Source: Pohlia nutans (Eukaryota > Streptophyta > Bryopsida > Bryales > Mniaceae). Taken from it: a DNA stretch of 64,000 bases. A program made the translations under genes and the position numbers. Positions 11,549 to 21,649 of the stretch are shown piece by piece. Each line of letters opens with the position of its first letter. Position 1 is the first letter of the stretch. The stretch lies in the NCBI GenBank assembly GCA_022496805.1, contig CM040094.1:5479501-5543500 (forward strand), written 5' to 3'. Below the pieces are notes generated by a model. That model made no database searches. It was given only the letters and a program-made list of their open reading frames with translations, and was not told where the DNA came from.

Positions 11549-13500
11549 GGAGTGTGTTAGAAGTGATTGATGAACTCTGGCCGATTCCGAGGCAAGCTAT
11601 TGAAAGATAAGCAGTAGGGATCAACATTTGCATTGAGTATTGCACTTAGAGAATGCTTCGTGTATTATTGTACAGGTGTTTGGATTCTCATGGGTAGTTC
11701 CTTATAGGATTGTTGAATTATACGTCTTGATATGTGTCGGTATGAAATTAAATTGTTTACCATGATAATCTCTTCGTTGTGAGTAATTCCTTCATGGAAC
11801 ACTTTCTGTTTCATTCACCATGCAAATAAAATCTAGGTCGTATGTAACTAACTAGCCATTCCGACTCTGGTTTATTATTGTGTTCGGATTTTCTCCCACT
11901 TATGACTACAATAGAGTATAGCTTCTATGCTTTGGTTCTGTTTCTCAATTTAATCTTCAGTGCCTTCCATAACTGATGCAAATTTTTTATCTTGAAGATT
12001 AAATGCATAAATTTGCTAGTGGTAGTTTTACTAGAATGCTACGTGTAATATCATATACATTTAAAAAAGATTAGTGTGGCCTTTTGCCATAGCATACTAG
12101 AGCACAAGGAGCAAACACTTTTTTTAAATGAGACCACAATCTAGTTATGATTAGAAATTAAGTTTACATAGCAATTACAAGAAAATCCCACAATTTATGA
12201 GATACAAGTGGCATTCATACATCACTTAGAAGAGTGAATGTATTTCTTGAGATTCACTTTAGAAGAGTGCTCCCTTCTTGTGCTCTATTATGCTATGTGC
12301 CATTGATCCAAGCAGGGTTTTTTTTTTGCATTGTAGCAATGCTCGATGCATGCAGTTGAGGGTGGTCACTCCAAACTTAGACCATTGTTATTGTGACACC
12401 TCATTGGAGTCTAGCTCCAATAAGCCAAGAAAAAAAAACCCTAGGCCCAAGTGTTCTCCATGATTTAGCCATGCTTTTACTTTTTATTTTATTTTTAGAA
12501 TATTTTATTTATAGTTTAATTCATTTTATTGTGAAAAATTTCAATTATAGTTCTATAACATCCACATTATAGGTCCAAAATATAAGAAACAACCCTCCTC
12601 ATAGAGAATTGTCCAACAATACCCAAAACACGGCATGCGGTCTCACCATTTGGGAAATCTCAACGTAACATAGATAGATAGATAGAAACACCAACCCAAA
12701 GAGATGGGCTGGCGTGAATAAAGTGTCCGTTCGTAATGTCAATGACCCGATGTCCACAAGACAAAGGGACATTGGAACAACGTAACATACACAATAAAAC
12801 AAATTAGTCCATAGATTTATTAAAAAAGCCCATTTGAATAATGAAAAGCCATGATTTCTTAAATGCAACTCATAAGATTTGAATTCATTTTGATTTTTAA
12901 AAATCTTATGAGTTGCAAGTGAGAGTTTTGAAGATCCATGATAAAACCTAATTGAAAATCTTATAAGCTGCAAAATGGTCAACCCCGTTTGCAGTGAACA
13001 AGGCTCATTTTTGAAGTAAGAAGCATAGGACAATTGCTCAAAGACAATAAATGTTCAAAAATAGGACAATCACTTTGCATTACCGTAAGACATGAAATTG
13101 TGAAGCATAATACCTTCATCTGAATGGATGAAAATTATATGAATGAGAACATGATCATCAATTTGGATGAATTTGTGACACCTTTTGTGACCATGCTCAT
13201 TTAATAATATAAATTGAATGAAAATTTTAGTGATGGTTTATTAGAGTTATCCATAAAGTCCCTCAAAAGTGGGTGAGTGAACCATAATTTGAGTGAATAA
13301 TGACAATAATCCTCAAAAAAGAACGTGTGCTGGGCACTAAAAAAACTGTGAATGCAAACTTTGAAAGCATCAAAATCGGTGCTAAACAACTTCTCACCCA
13401 AGTTTTGAATATTCACCTTCATACATGAAGAAGGTGACTGCTAGCCCCTTTTTTAACAATAGATTCTCGCTATATATACCTAGACCATCCCCACTCACTC
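11549..13500. other. Intergenic AT-rich DNA with repeats
   Basis: The first ~200 bases are probably 3' untranslated sequence of the gene ending at 11548. A candidate palindromic MITE spans about 12088-12297: its ends carry CATAGCA plus a GAGCACAAGGAGCA-like arm, mirrored at 12269-12297. A SINE-like copy lies at 12673-12777. No further gene was recognised; open frames here are short and AT-driven. Confidence 0.4.
12673..12777 (-). mobile_element. SINE-like retroposon with 12-bp target site duplication
   Basis: A minus-strand copy of the same family as 8722-8854, with the tail now read as TAGATAGATAGATAG at its low-coordinate end. CAACGTAACATA flanks both ends (12661-12672 and 12778-12789). 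The copy is shorter (105 bp) because more of the 5' side is missing, as expected from incomplete reverse transcription. Confidence 0.85.
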
Positions 13501-13561
13501 GTTCTTTTAATTTCCTAAAACTTCTCTTAACAGTTTTCGTTTCTCCAAATTTTAGTAAAAC

Positions 13562-14006
13562 TAAGGCCCACTCAACCCTTTAGTTTACGGATAAAGGTAT
13601 GTTCACACCTGGCCTTAGAGGTGGTCTTACAAGGGGGTCTTACATTCTTAAAAAAGTGTGTGTTCCCACCTACATTCTTTAGTAATTACCAATCCTACAT
13701 GGATGTACACATGGCACACTTTTAAGAATGGGTATTAGCTAACATTTAGGAGGACAAAAAATATTTGAGCAATAGTAGGCAATTGTTAAGGGAGCACCAA
13801 AATAGGAAATATTCCCTAGTTTTGAACACTAAAGAATGGTAATGTGGCACTTGAGGGGCCATTATGTAATACCCCTACTATTGCTAACACCTTTCCAAAC
13901 CTCATTGATGACACCTTTCCTACAAAGAAGGTATTTTTCCCAAAATTGTGGGGGTGTTAAATTTTTATCCACGGTCTTTGCAAAGGCCAAGTGCGAACGG
14001 GCCTTA
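13562..14006. mobile_element. Candidate PIF/Harbinger-like MITE
   Basis: The segment is bounded by TAAGGCCCACTC (13562) and GCGAACGGGCCTTA (ending 14006). That is a GGCCC...GGGCC terminus with TAA/TTA outside, similar to the clearer element at 63431-63792. The inverted repeat is only convincing over the outermost bases, so the call is tentative. Confidence 0.3.
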
Positions 14007-15629
14007 ACTCTATTGAATGAAAAATTTGCAAACACTAGGAATCCACTACACCTTTTACAACACTTGTCCGCTTTACAAAGACTCCAGCTTGTGACCCAAT
14101 CCTCTCAAGAATGACCCCGGAGTCCCAAGTAATTCGATCACTTCCGGAGCTTCGGTCAAGCAATTCGTTGTTGGAGGCGCAGCAGCAGCGTGCTGGAATT
14201 CCCCGACGGCCATGGCTTGCACGATGCCCGCCTTCTTCTGCTCTTTGTAAGCACAATCCAGCTCTCTCCTTCATTCTCTACTTTCTCCTTGTGTAGCTCC
14301 CTTCATTCTTTCCACGTTTTGTGTGCCCATTTCGGTGCATTCTCGCCACAGAGCCAGTCGTGGACGACGACGACAACAACAATTACAACAATCCCTCGCT
14401 TCTCATTCTCCTCAAAGAGATGGCGCAAATTCACTCTGCTATTGCTTTCCACCAATTTAGGGTTTAGTACGAGCTTGCTTTGTAGCCAATTCCACGATTG
14501 GTTCGTCCTCCTTCTATAACATGATAATGATCAACGTTTGGAAGAGTTTCGCCTGATTCATCGATTCTTCAAGCTCTGAAAGCCATTGTTTATTATTATT
14601 GTTATGTTCGAGCGTTTAATAATCTGTGTTTCAAAAACTTGGATAAGTTGCAGATTCTGAAACGAAGTATAAGTTTTTGTGAAAATGACCCTTAAAAATG
14701 ATAAAATCTGCGTGACGTTTAAGGGTTAAGAGAATGTAGGATACACTGACAATGTTTCAGAACTCTACATAGTCACGTGCGTTTTGCGTTTTGATGGTAC
14801 GTGTAGTTGATTTCAGTAATTTCTGTTGTCAATTTGATCCCGTTGATGTATAATTCAGAGATTCAATGATTTTACTTGATACAATACTCTTGGAAGTCTT
14901 CCGCCAGTGGTATGTGATCGGTGTTCTGTTTTCGGTTAGAACTTGCAGCGGCAAGTAAATTAGGGTTTCGTGTAATTCGCCTCCAGATTACTCCTTTATG
15001 AAAAAATAAAATCCTTAATTGAAGAGAAAATGGAGGTCATGAATCAACACCCAGTTCAGGCCCTCAAGCTGACTCAAGCTAGTGTATCTTGCACAATCCA
15101 TGCATGGGAACTTGTGAATGGCTTACTTATTATTTTCAGAGTCTAATGGAGTGACGATGGTGGGGAACTACACGGTAGGCCTGTAATTTTTGGATGACTT
15201 TCATAGTGCAATTCAGAGTTGAGATACTCTTAGATGAGTTGCAGATTCTCCTGTTAACCCCTAAACGTGTTAACCCCTAAACGTCCCAGCGTCCAAGAAC
15301 TGGATCACGATAACTTTCTCATATAATCTCGGATGACTTTCATCCAAGTCATCTTTGCAAGCCTATTAAATTCTCTATCAATCAGTATAAATCTCTTGTG
15401 GTGGGGAGATGCTGATAATATCGGTGAGGTCTCCAAATGCAAGTATGTCAAATTTGTTGCGTAGATTTCATGCATGCAATGGTCCTCTCATGTACACCTA
15501 TTGTGCATCTGAGTCATGCGAATATCTACTTTTGAGGCTAGCATCTACTTGTGTTCAAAGGATTCTCCTGTTAATTTTGTTTTATGAAATGTTTTCCAGG
15601 TGAGGACAGGTGAACCCTAATTTGAGAAG
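14007..15629 (+). other. Probable promoter and 5' leader of the gene starting at 15630
   Basis: No coding exon was recognised. Around 14350-14460 the sequence becomes CT- and CA-rich, as in plant 5' leaders. A long leader intron ending at the acceptor TTTTCCAG (15592-15599) just before the start codon is likely. A 297-bp TTAA-flanked element (15274-15570) lies within this presumed intron, and another TTAA-type terminus (GACGTTTAAGGG) ends at 14725. Confidence 0.35.
15274..15570. mobile_element. TTAA-flanked MITE, inverted relative of 39366-39687
   Basis: The left end is TTAA (15270-15273) followed by CCCCTAAACGTCCCAGCGTCC. The interior matches the reverse complement of the element at 39366-39687 along most of its length (shared GTCATCTT, AATTCTCTATCAAT, AAATGCAAGTATGTCAAATT). 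The right end has lost its terminal bases and stops at a TTAA (15571-15574). A 14-bp direct repeat GATTCTCCTGTTAA lies on both sides (15244-15257 and 15561-15574), which suggests a local rearrangement after insertion. Confidence 0.65.
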
Positions 15630-18600
15630 ATGAATCCCAACCTGGAGCTGCCAGGCAAGGAGGCAAGTAGTCAAGTGGGGCTGTCACCGTTTGAGACGGT
15701 GGTTGCATTCGATCCAGTCCGCCCTTTGGCAAGAGTGCCCGTGCCAGGAGACGAAGGGCATAATTCGTACGTGCTTGCATTCCGGAACGAGGACGCCTGG
15801 CGACGAGCGTGGCGAACGTGCCGGGAGAAGATCGAGACGCAGTGTCAAGCGGGCGCGCAGCTCGGTTGCTCCATCAGCGCTGCCAAAGCGTGCCATGGCC
15901 GGCCGTGGTGGAAACCTCTTTCTCTTCCCTTCTTGCCCCACTCAGGTCAGTATCTCTTTTTTCCATTATGGCTCCAAGACGCTTAACCCCGCTGTTGCAA
16001 ATCATCTGTTTGTGTGAAAATGACTTCAGTTTGACACAATCGACCTTGTAGTATAGAACATGAGCTTAAAAGTGATGTATTGCAATCAAAAAACTGAGGT
16101 AAAATGAGAAAATGCCACCATTGCAAAGTTTAGTGATGCATATGGTCTTCTTGCAATCAAAAAACTAAGGTTAAATGAGAAAATGCCACCGTTGCAAAGT
16201 TAAGTGATGCATATGGTCTTCTTGCCCCACTCAGGTCAGTATCTCTTTTTTCATTATGGCTCCAAGACGCTTAACCCCGCTGTTGCAAATCATCTGTTTG
16301 TGGGAAAATGACTTCAGTTTGACACAATCAACACTGTTGACCTTGTAGTATAGAACATGAGCTTTAAAGTGATGTATTGCAATCAAAAAACTGAGGTAAA
16401 ATGAGAAAATGCCACCGTTGCAAAGTTTAGTGATGCATATGGTCTTCTTGCCCTGCCCACTCAGGTCAGTATCTCTTTTTTCATTATGGCTCCAAGACGC
16501 TTAACCCTAAGCGTCCACTGTGTCTTTTCTGTAGTGTAGGAAAATTGGACCCGCTGTTGCAAATCATCTATTTGTGTGAAAATGACTTCAGTTTGACACA
16601 ATCGACACGGTTGACCTTGTAGTATAGAACAAGAGCTTTAAAATGATGTATTGCAATCAGAAAACTGAGGTAAGATGAGAAAATGAATTTGAAAATAAGA
16701 ATTTGGTTGAGGCTTAACCTCTAAGCGTCCACTGTGTATTTTCTGTAGTGTAGGAAAATTGGTCCCGCTGTTGCAAATCATCTGTTTGTGTGAAAATGAC
16801 TTCAGTTTGACATTCAGTTTGACATGATCGACACTGTTGACCTTGTAGTATAGAACATGAGCTTTAAAATGATGTATTGCAATCAGTATCTCTTTTTTCA
16901 TTATGGCTCCAAGACGCTTAACCCCTAAGCGTCCACTGTGTATTTTCTGTAGTATAGGAAAATTGGTCCCGCTGTTGCAAATCATCTGTTTGTGTGAAAA
17001 TGACTTCAGTTTGACACGATCGACATTGTTGACCTTGTAGTATAGAACAAGAGCTTTAAAATGATGTATTGCAATCAGTATCTCTTTTTCCATTATGGCT
17101 CCAAGACGCTTAACCCCTAAGCGTCCACTGTGTATTTTCTGTAGTGTAGGAAAATTGGACCCGCTGTTGCAAATCATCTGTTTGTGTGCAATTCATCTGT
17201 TTGTGTGAAAATGATTTCAGTTTGACACGATCGACTCTGTTGTTCTTGTAGTACAGAACAAGAGCTTTAAAATGATGTATTGCAATCAGAAAACTGAGGT
17301 AAAATGAGAAAATGAATTTGAAAATAAGAATTTGGTTGAGACTTACCTCTAAGCCTCCACTGTGTATTTTCTGTAGTGTAGGAAAATTGGACCCGCTGTT
17401 GCAAATCATCTGTTTGTGTGAAAATGACTTTAGTTTGACACGATTGACTCTGTTGTTCTTGTAGTACAGAACAAGAGCTTAAAATGATGTATTGCAATCA
17501 GAAAACTGAGGTAAAATGAGAAAATGCCACCGTTGTGATGCATATGGTCATATTGGGCGTTTTAGACGCTTTCGGGTTAACAACAAATCTTTATTGAAAT
17601 AATAACTTTTAAGGAGGAAAATGTGATTATTTCAGTTGTAAATTGCCAAAAACTGTAGCTGGACCAAAACATTTGTCGAAACCTGGCGTTATTTAGCCCA
17701 AATGGGGAGGCAGTATAGCTCCCTTTGGGATGCAGCAATTCAAAAACTGTGTAGGTTTGATGTTGTTGTTCCATGCTTAGGTTTTCGTGGGCTATTCAAA
17801 AAGTGCGTGTTGGTGTTTGTCATGACTGAATGCCTGGACATCTAAAGATTTAGGGTTTAGGGTTCTGAAACCTCCTTGTGACCAACTTCGTTTCTATCAA
17901 CAGATTCTTTGAATGTCCTGCACTTTATCTTCTGGAAGAATTTTTTTGGAGTTGACACACGTATGTTGAACGTACTGTCAATATACGTCAACGTATGTCA
18001 ACGTCATATGTTTAACCCTTAAAGGTCCAGAGAGCCCTTTCCGACCAATATTATACAGCAATATTCCATGGTTCTACACCTCCTATGGGTTTAAAATCAA
18101 AAGTGAAGTTAAAATTCATGTCAAGAGGATTTTAATGAGCTACTGGGTTCTCAATTTGAAACTTTCTATCTACAACAAATGTCAAATATACGTCAACGTA
18201 TCTACTGTCCCCATCAGCCCTTTAAGGGCTAACCCCTAAAGGACCATAAGGCCCCCAAGGGGCCTCATGTTTTCTTTTACAGTTTTGAGCACATTTTATG
18301 TAGACTTCCTTTTGATCAAATTTGTTTGTTTTTTGACTAAAACATGCAATGTTCTTCACTGATTTTGGTGATATAAAATTTGGTCCAAGCTGAATTATAA
18401 TTTTCACAATATGATCATTTAAATTTGACATTTTAAAACCATGAATCCTTGGTCCTTTAGGGGTTAAGTATTGTTATTGTATGTGCGTACGTAAAACATT
18501 GCAAAAACGTGACTTGCCAACATTGCAGGGGATGATGATCAATCCAAAAGGGAGGAATGCGAGGCGAGGGAAATGCGAGGATGCTTAGTCTCAGCGCAAG

Positions 18601-21600
18601 AGCGGTGCTCCATGTACGCCCGAGAAACGTGCGACCCCGTGTACGCGAATATGCGCATCGCAGCACCGGGTGCTCCAATCGACCGCCGCTTCAATGGGCA
18701 GCCTCTCCAGCGACCCAGAGTCACCCGCCATGACAAACTGGAGGCTCCCAAACCCAATGACCCAACTGGCCTTCACAGGTAAGACCTTGTAAGAAACCAG
18801 TGACAGGCTTTTACTTGTCTGTAAGGTGGTTACCCCATTCCCAACTGAGTAAGAAATACGGATATGAGACATTGATATTATTTAGTATTATTATTTTTTA
18901 GAGTTAGGCAAGAAGAAATAGATTCCAACACAAGTTGAAACATAATTTTTGGATGAAGAATGAATTAGTTATAAATTTTCAAAGTTGAAGTATGACACAT
19001 CCCATTCACGTCTCATCGGTAGAGTTGTTTCTGTGAAAAGAAGATTTGTATTGCACACACTAAATATGCTTAAACCAACAACAACGAATCCATAACCACA
19101 CTTACATATACTAAAACCAACAAGAGAGAACCCATTACCAACTGTAACTCATGCTACAACCAACATCATTGCAGCATTGATTGCGGAAAATGCCCCTAGC
19201 TATTGGTTTAAGGCGCCAGTTGGGAATGGGATAACCACCTTATGCACAGGGAGAGACTCAGCAATGATGCACAATCGTTCAAAAGTTGTGAATCTGAATG
19301 AAAATGAAACATGTGTTCAAAGTAATAGTGGCATGTTGGTGTCCATTCTAGATTGTTAGTTTCTTACATTGGTTATACGACTACCAGTAGAGTGACATTC
19401 TATGATTGTCTAATACTCCCTCTGCCTGGAAAAAACTGTCCTAATTTTGCCAAAAAAGTCGTCTTGTTACTCCAAAATTGGTCTATCTTTAATACTAGTA
19501 TGTAGTTTTTGTGTCACTCTCATTTTCCGCCCCGTTTGAAGTGGACAGGGCTCACGTTTGAATCGTAAAACATAGGATAAATATTGAAAAAGACCAGGAA
19601 AATTATTTCCAGATAGAGGGAGTAGAATTTTTTATGCATATTTCGATTATATTGAAGATGGTATTAAGAATCACATGGAAAGAAACACACACATTCCTGT
19701 TTGGGTAGACACTTGCAATTAGCTCCATTTTTTGGCCTCATGGTTTTTTTAGCAGTTTGTATGGAGATTATATTTTTCCAAAATATTGGTTGCTTAGACC
19801 AATACATGCAATGTCGTTGACTGAGTCTTGTGATATAAAATTTGTTGCTGTTTAAATTACATTGTCATAAAGCAAAATGGTCATTGGTCCATAACCCATG
19901 AATTCTTGGTCCTGAGTTCTTATGTTTGATTTTTACAAGCAAACTGGTATCCTATTCCAAGCTGGCAGCTCTTCGTGTACCATGAACTAGTATGGAGAGG
20001 TTGTTTAGGCAGTCGTAGTTTCTTGTCACCCCATTTTGATAAAATAGTTTTTACCTCTTCACTATCTGCTTACACTAGTAGCAAACCTGTCGTTTTTCAT
20101 TCCTCATTTCGTGGGAACAGTGAAGAGTGGCGGAATATTATACTTACGTTTCTGTCTTCTTGTGACCAAAACTACTCATCAGCACTAACACAGCCCATGT
20201 GCTTGGCGCTGTTTCATTTCTTTTTCATTTATAGTAAGTGAAAAACGACACATTTCCTTCTAGTGTAGTCTGGCTGATTTGCCTGTGTGGCCTTGGCATG
20301 AGTCCCGAAGGCCAGAAACTGCTGATGCAACAACAGATGAAGAGAAGCCCAGATTAGGAGTGACAACCTTCCGGGGTCGCCTCTTGATGCAACACGAGCC
20401 AAGGGAGGACTGGGAGAGGATGCCGAATTGGAGCACCTCTCAAGGCCTAGCCACACACAACCCAACTGCCGTTCAACAGGTGAGACCTTGTTAAAATAGA
20501 AACAATGACGATTTTGATGTTTGATTTCTACACATCAGGAATTTAGGACCTCACTGTTTTTTAACGATTTCCTTGCGACATCCGATATTTCATGGGTTCG
20601 TACATTTTTCGCATGGATTCTTCACGGATTTTGCGTTAATTCTGCATTGAATCCACACGACTTCTACATTCACTTTTTCGTTATCTAACAAAGTGCAGAA
20701 TCAGTGCAAAATTAGTAGGAAATTCGTGCGAAAAAAATATGAACCCATGAAATATCAGATGTCGCACTAAAATCGTTTAAAATCCGTGGGGTCCTAATTT
20801 CCTGATGCAACCATATTTATATAATTCTTTTCCAAACTGGTGTACCATGCACTAGCATTTACAAATTGAATTCCTCAACTGGTGGAGAGGTTATGTTTAG
20901 GCAGTTTCTTGTTCCTTTACACTCTTTTTTCTATTTGGTGTCATTTCTGATTTAGTGTAGGGTCAAGTTAATGTATGATAGAATAAATGAGTTCTTTTAG
21001 GTTCACCAACTGTTTGCAACACAGAATGCTGCTCAGAATAACTGTTCTTTTTGTTAAATTGGTACACTAATTCACAGTGATAGTGATAGAGCAACGAAAA
21101 TAGTGTATCATACACTAAATAGAATGGAGTGTAAGGTAGAGGGCTCTAAACATGCCACAGTTCTAAACCCGCACTCTACCAAGGACAAACATTTTGGAAT
21201 TTTGGATGTACCCATGGTGAAGAGCACCACTTTAAAACCCATGTCATTTCAACTTCAGAAATTCATAATTAATTTTAGGAATATTCAAATATTTTGATTC
21301 AAAGCATGTTGGTCTTTGCTTGGATTTGTCTTCCGGTGAAAAATCATGCTCAGTTCTCCCTGTGTCCTCATAAATTTACAGCCCTTAAAGTGGCGGGTTT
21401 AGAGCCTCCTACCTTAGTTTGCAAAAATTATTTTTTACCGTCTGGCTCACTTTGCCTGTGTGGGCCGCATTGTTGCAGGAGTCCTTTCCAAAGGAAGGCT
21501 GGGTAGGAGGCCTTGTCCACCCGGCTCCAAGAAAAAGCCCAGCTCAGATGGAGAAGGAGGCTCCCATTCCCAAGGGCCCCATCTGCATTGCACTGGATTT

Positions 21601-21649
21601 GTGGCAGAAGCTTCAGCAGTCTGTGATGGAAAGGTTTACTCCTTCCTGA
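15630..21649 (+). CDS. Uncharacterised Cys/Trp-containing plant protein (315 aa, four exons)
   Basis: Exons are 15630-15945, 18529-18778, 20269-20479 and 21479-21649. All introns are GT-AG and the phases agree, giving 315 residues. The N-terminal half has spaced cysteines in a helical pattern: TCREKIETQCQAGAQLGCSI and AAKACHGRPWW in exon 1, then REECEAREMRGCLVSAQERC and YARETCD in exon 2. Regularly spaced Cys may form disulphides or bind metal. The second half is Pro/Arg-rich with conserved-looking Trp (DWERMPNWSTSQ, FPKEGWVGGL) and ends LDLWQKLQQSVMERFTPS. There is no signal peptide or membrane segment. I do not recognise the family. Introns 1-3 are crowded with MITEs and a tandem array that copies the exon 1 splice donor. 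Confidence 0.75.
15937..17547 (+). repeat. Tandem array (about seven ~200-290 bp units) in intron 1, copying the exon 1 donor
   Basis: Units share GGCTCCAAGACGCTTAACC, GCTGTTGCAAATCATCTG and GATGTATTGCAATCA. The first units also contain TCTTGCCCCACTCAG followed by GTCAG, which is the last 15 bases of exon 1 plus its splice donor (15945/15946); copies occur with donors at 16235 and 16465. Later units carry a TTAACCCCTAAGCGTCC motif like the termini of the TTAA elements, and the array is followed by GACGCTTTCGGG-TTAA near 17580. The array is entirely intronic. Confidence 0.85.
18016..18228. mobile_element. TTAA-flanked MITE (213 bp) in intron 1
   Basis: TTAA at 18012-18015 is followed by CCCTTAAAGGTCC, and the right end CCCTTTAAGGG stops at 18228, followed by CTAA (one base from TTAA). 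It abuts the next element at 18233 head to tail. It is non-coding and of the CCC...GGG type seen across the window. Confidence 0.6.
18233..18463. mobile_element. TTAA-flanked piggyBac-like MITE, GGACC family (231 bp)
   Basis: The element starts CCCCTAAAGGACC and ends with the exact inverse GGTCCTTTAGGGG, between CTAA (18229-18232) and TTAA (18464-18467). The interior matches the element at 49361-49589 closely (both contain TGATATAAA(A/G)TTTGGTCC and GAATTATAATTTTCACAATA) and a degraded copy at 60316-60526. A more decayed relative lies at 19727-19918. TTAA targets and CCC-starting termini are the signature of the piggyBac superfamily. Confidence 0.8.
18823..19242. mobile_element. MITE with ~26-bp inverted repeats in intron 2
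   Basis: The left terminus TAAGGTGGTTACCCCATTCC (18823 onward, 26 bp) is mirrored at 19217-19242 with one or two mismatches. The 420-bp interior is non-coding. The terminal TA may represent the target. The superfamily was not assigned. Confidence 0.65.
19416..19623. mobile_element. Stowaway-type (Tc1/mariner) MITE in intron 2
   Basis: It starts CTCCCTCTGCCTGGAAA and ends TTTCCAGATAGAGGGAG, flanked by TA on both sides (19414-19415 and 19624-19625). A CTCCCTC terminus with TA duplication is the classic Stowaway signature. It is 208 bp and non-coding. Confidence 0.85.
20073..20265. mobile_element. CACTA-type MITE, copy 3, abutting a splice acceptor
   Basis: This is the same 193-bp element as at 6327 and 11000, in reverse orientation. 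The left flank ends ...GCTTA and the right flank begins TAGTCTGG, so the 3-bp duplication is imperfect, although a 2-bp TA is shared. The TAG at 20266-20268 is the acceptor of exon 3, so the element lies directly against the splice site and its last bases form the pyrimidine-rich tract. Confidence 0.85.
20533..20807. mobile_element. Long palindromic MITE in intron 3
   Basis: CATCAGGAATTTAGGACC at 20533 is mirrored by GGTCCTAATTTCCTGATG ending at 20807. Matching arms continue inward for roughly 80 bp on each side (ATTTCATGGGTTC versus GAACCCATGAAAT). The 275-bp unit could fold into one long hairpin. It is non-coding and lies in the intron of the gene at 15630-21649. Confidence 0.75.

Noticed and set aside
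16638..17497. Open frames with repeated MICNSGSNFPTLQKIHSG motifs on the minus strand
   Set aside because: They are translations of the intronic tandem array. The protein repeat exists only because the DNA repeats, and the TAA/TTA-rich elements inside are the same as in non-coding copies.
15937..17547. Possible CRISPR-like array
   Set aside because: Units are about 200-290 bp, diverged and without constant short repeats and unique spacers. The locus is a plant intron.
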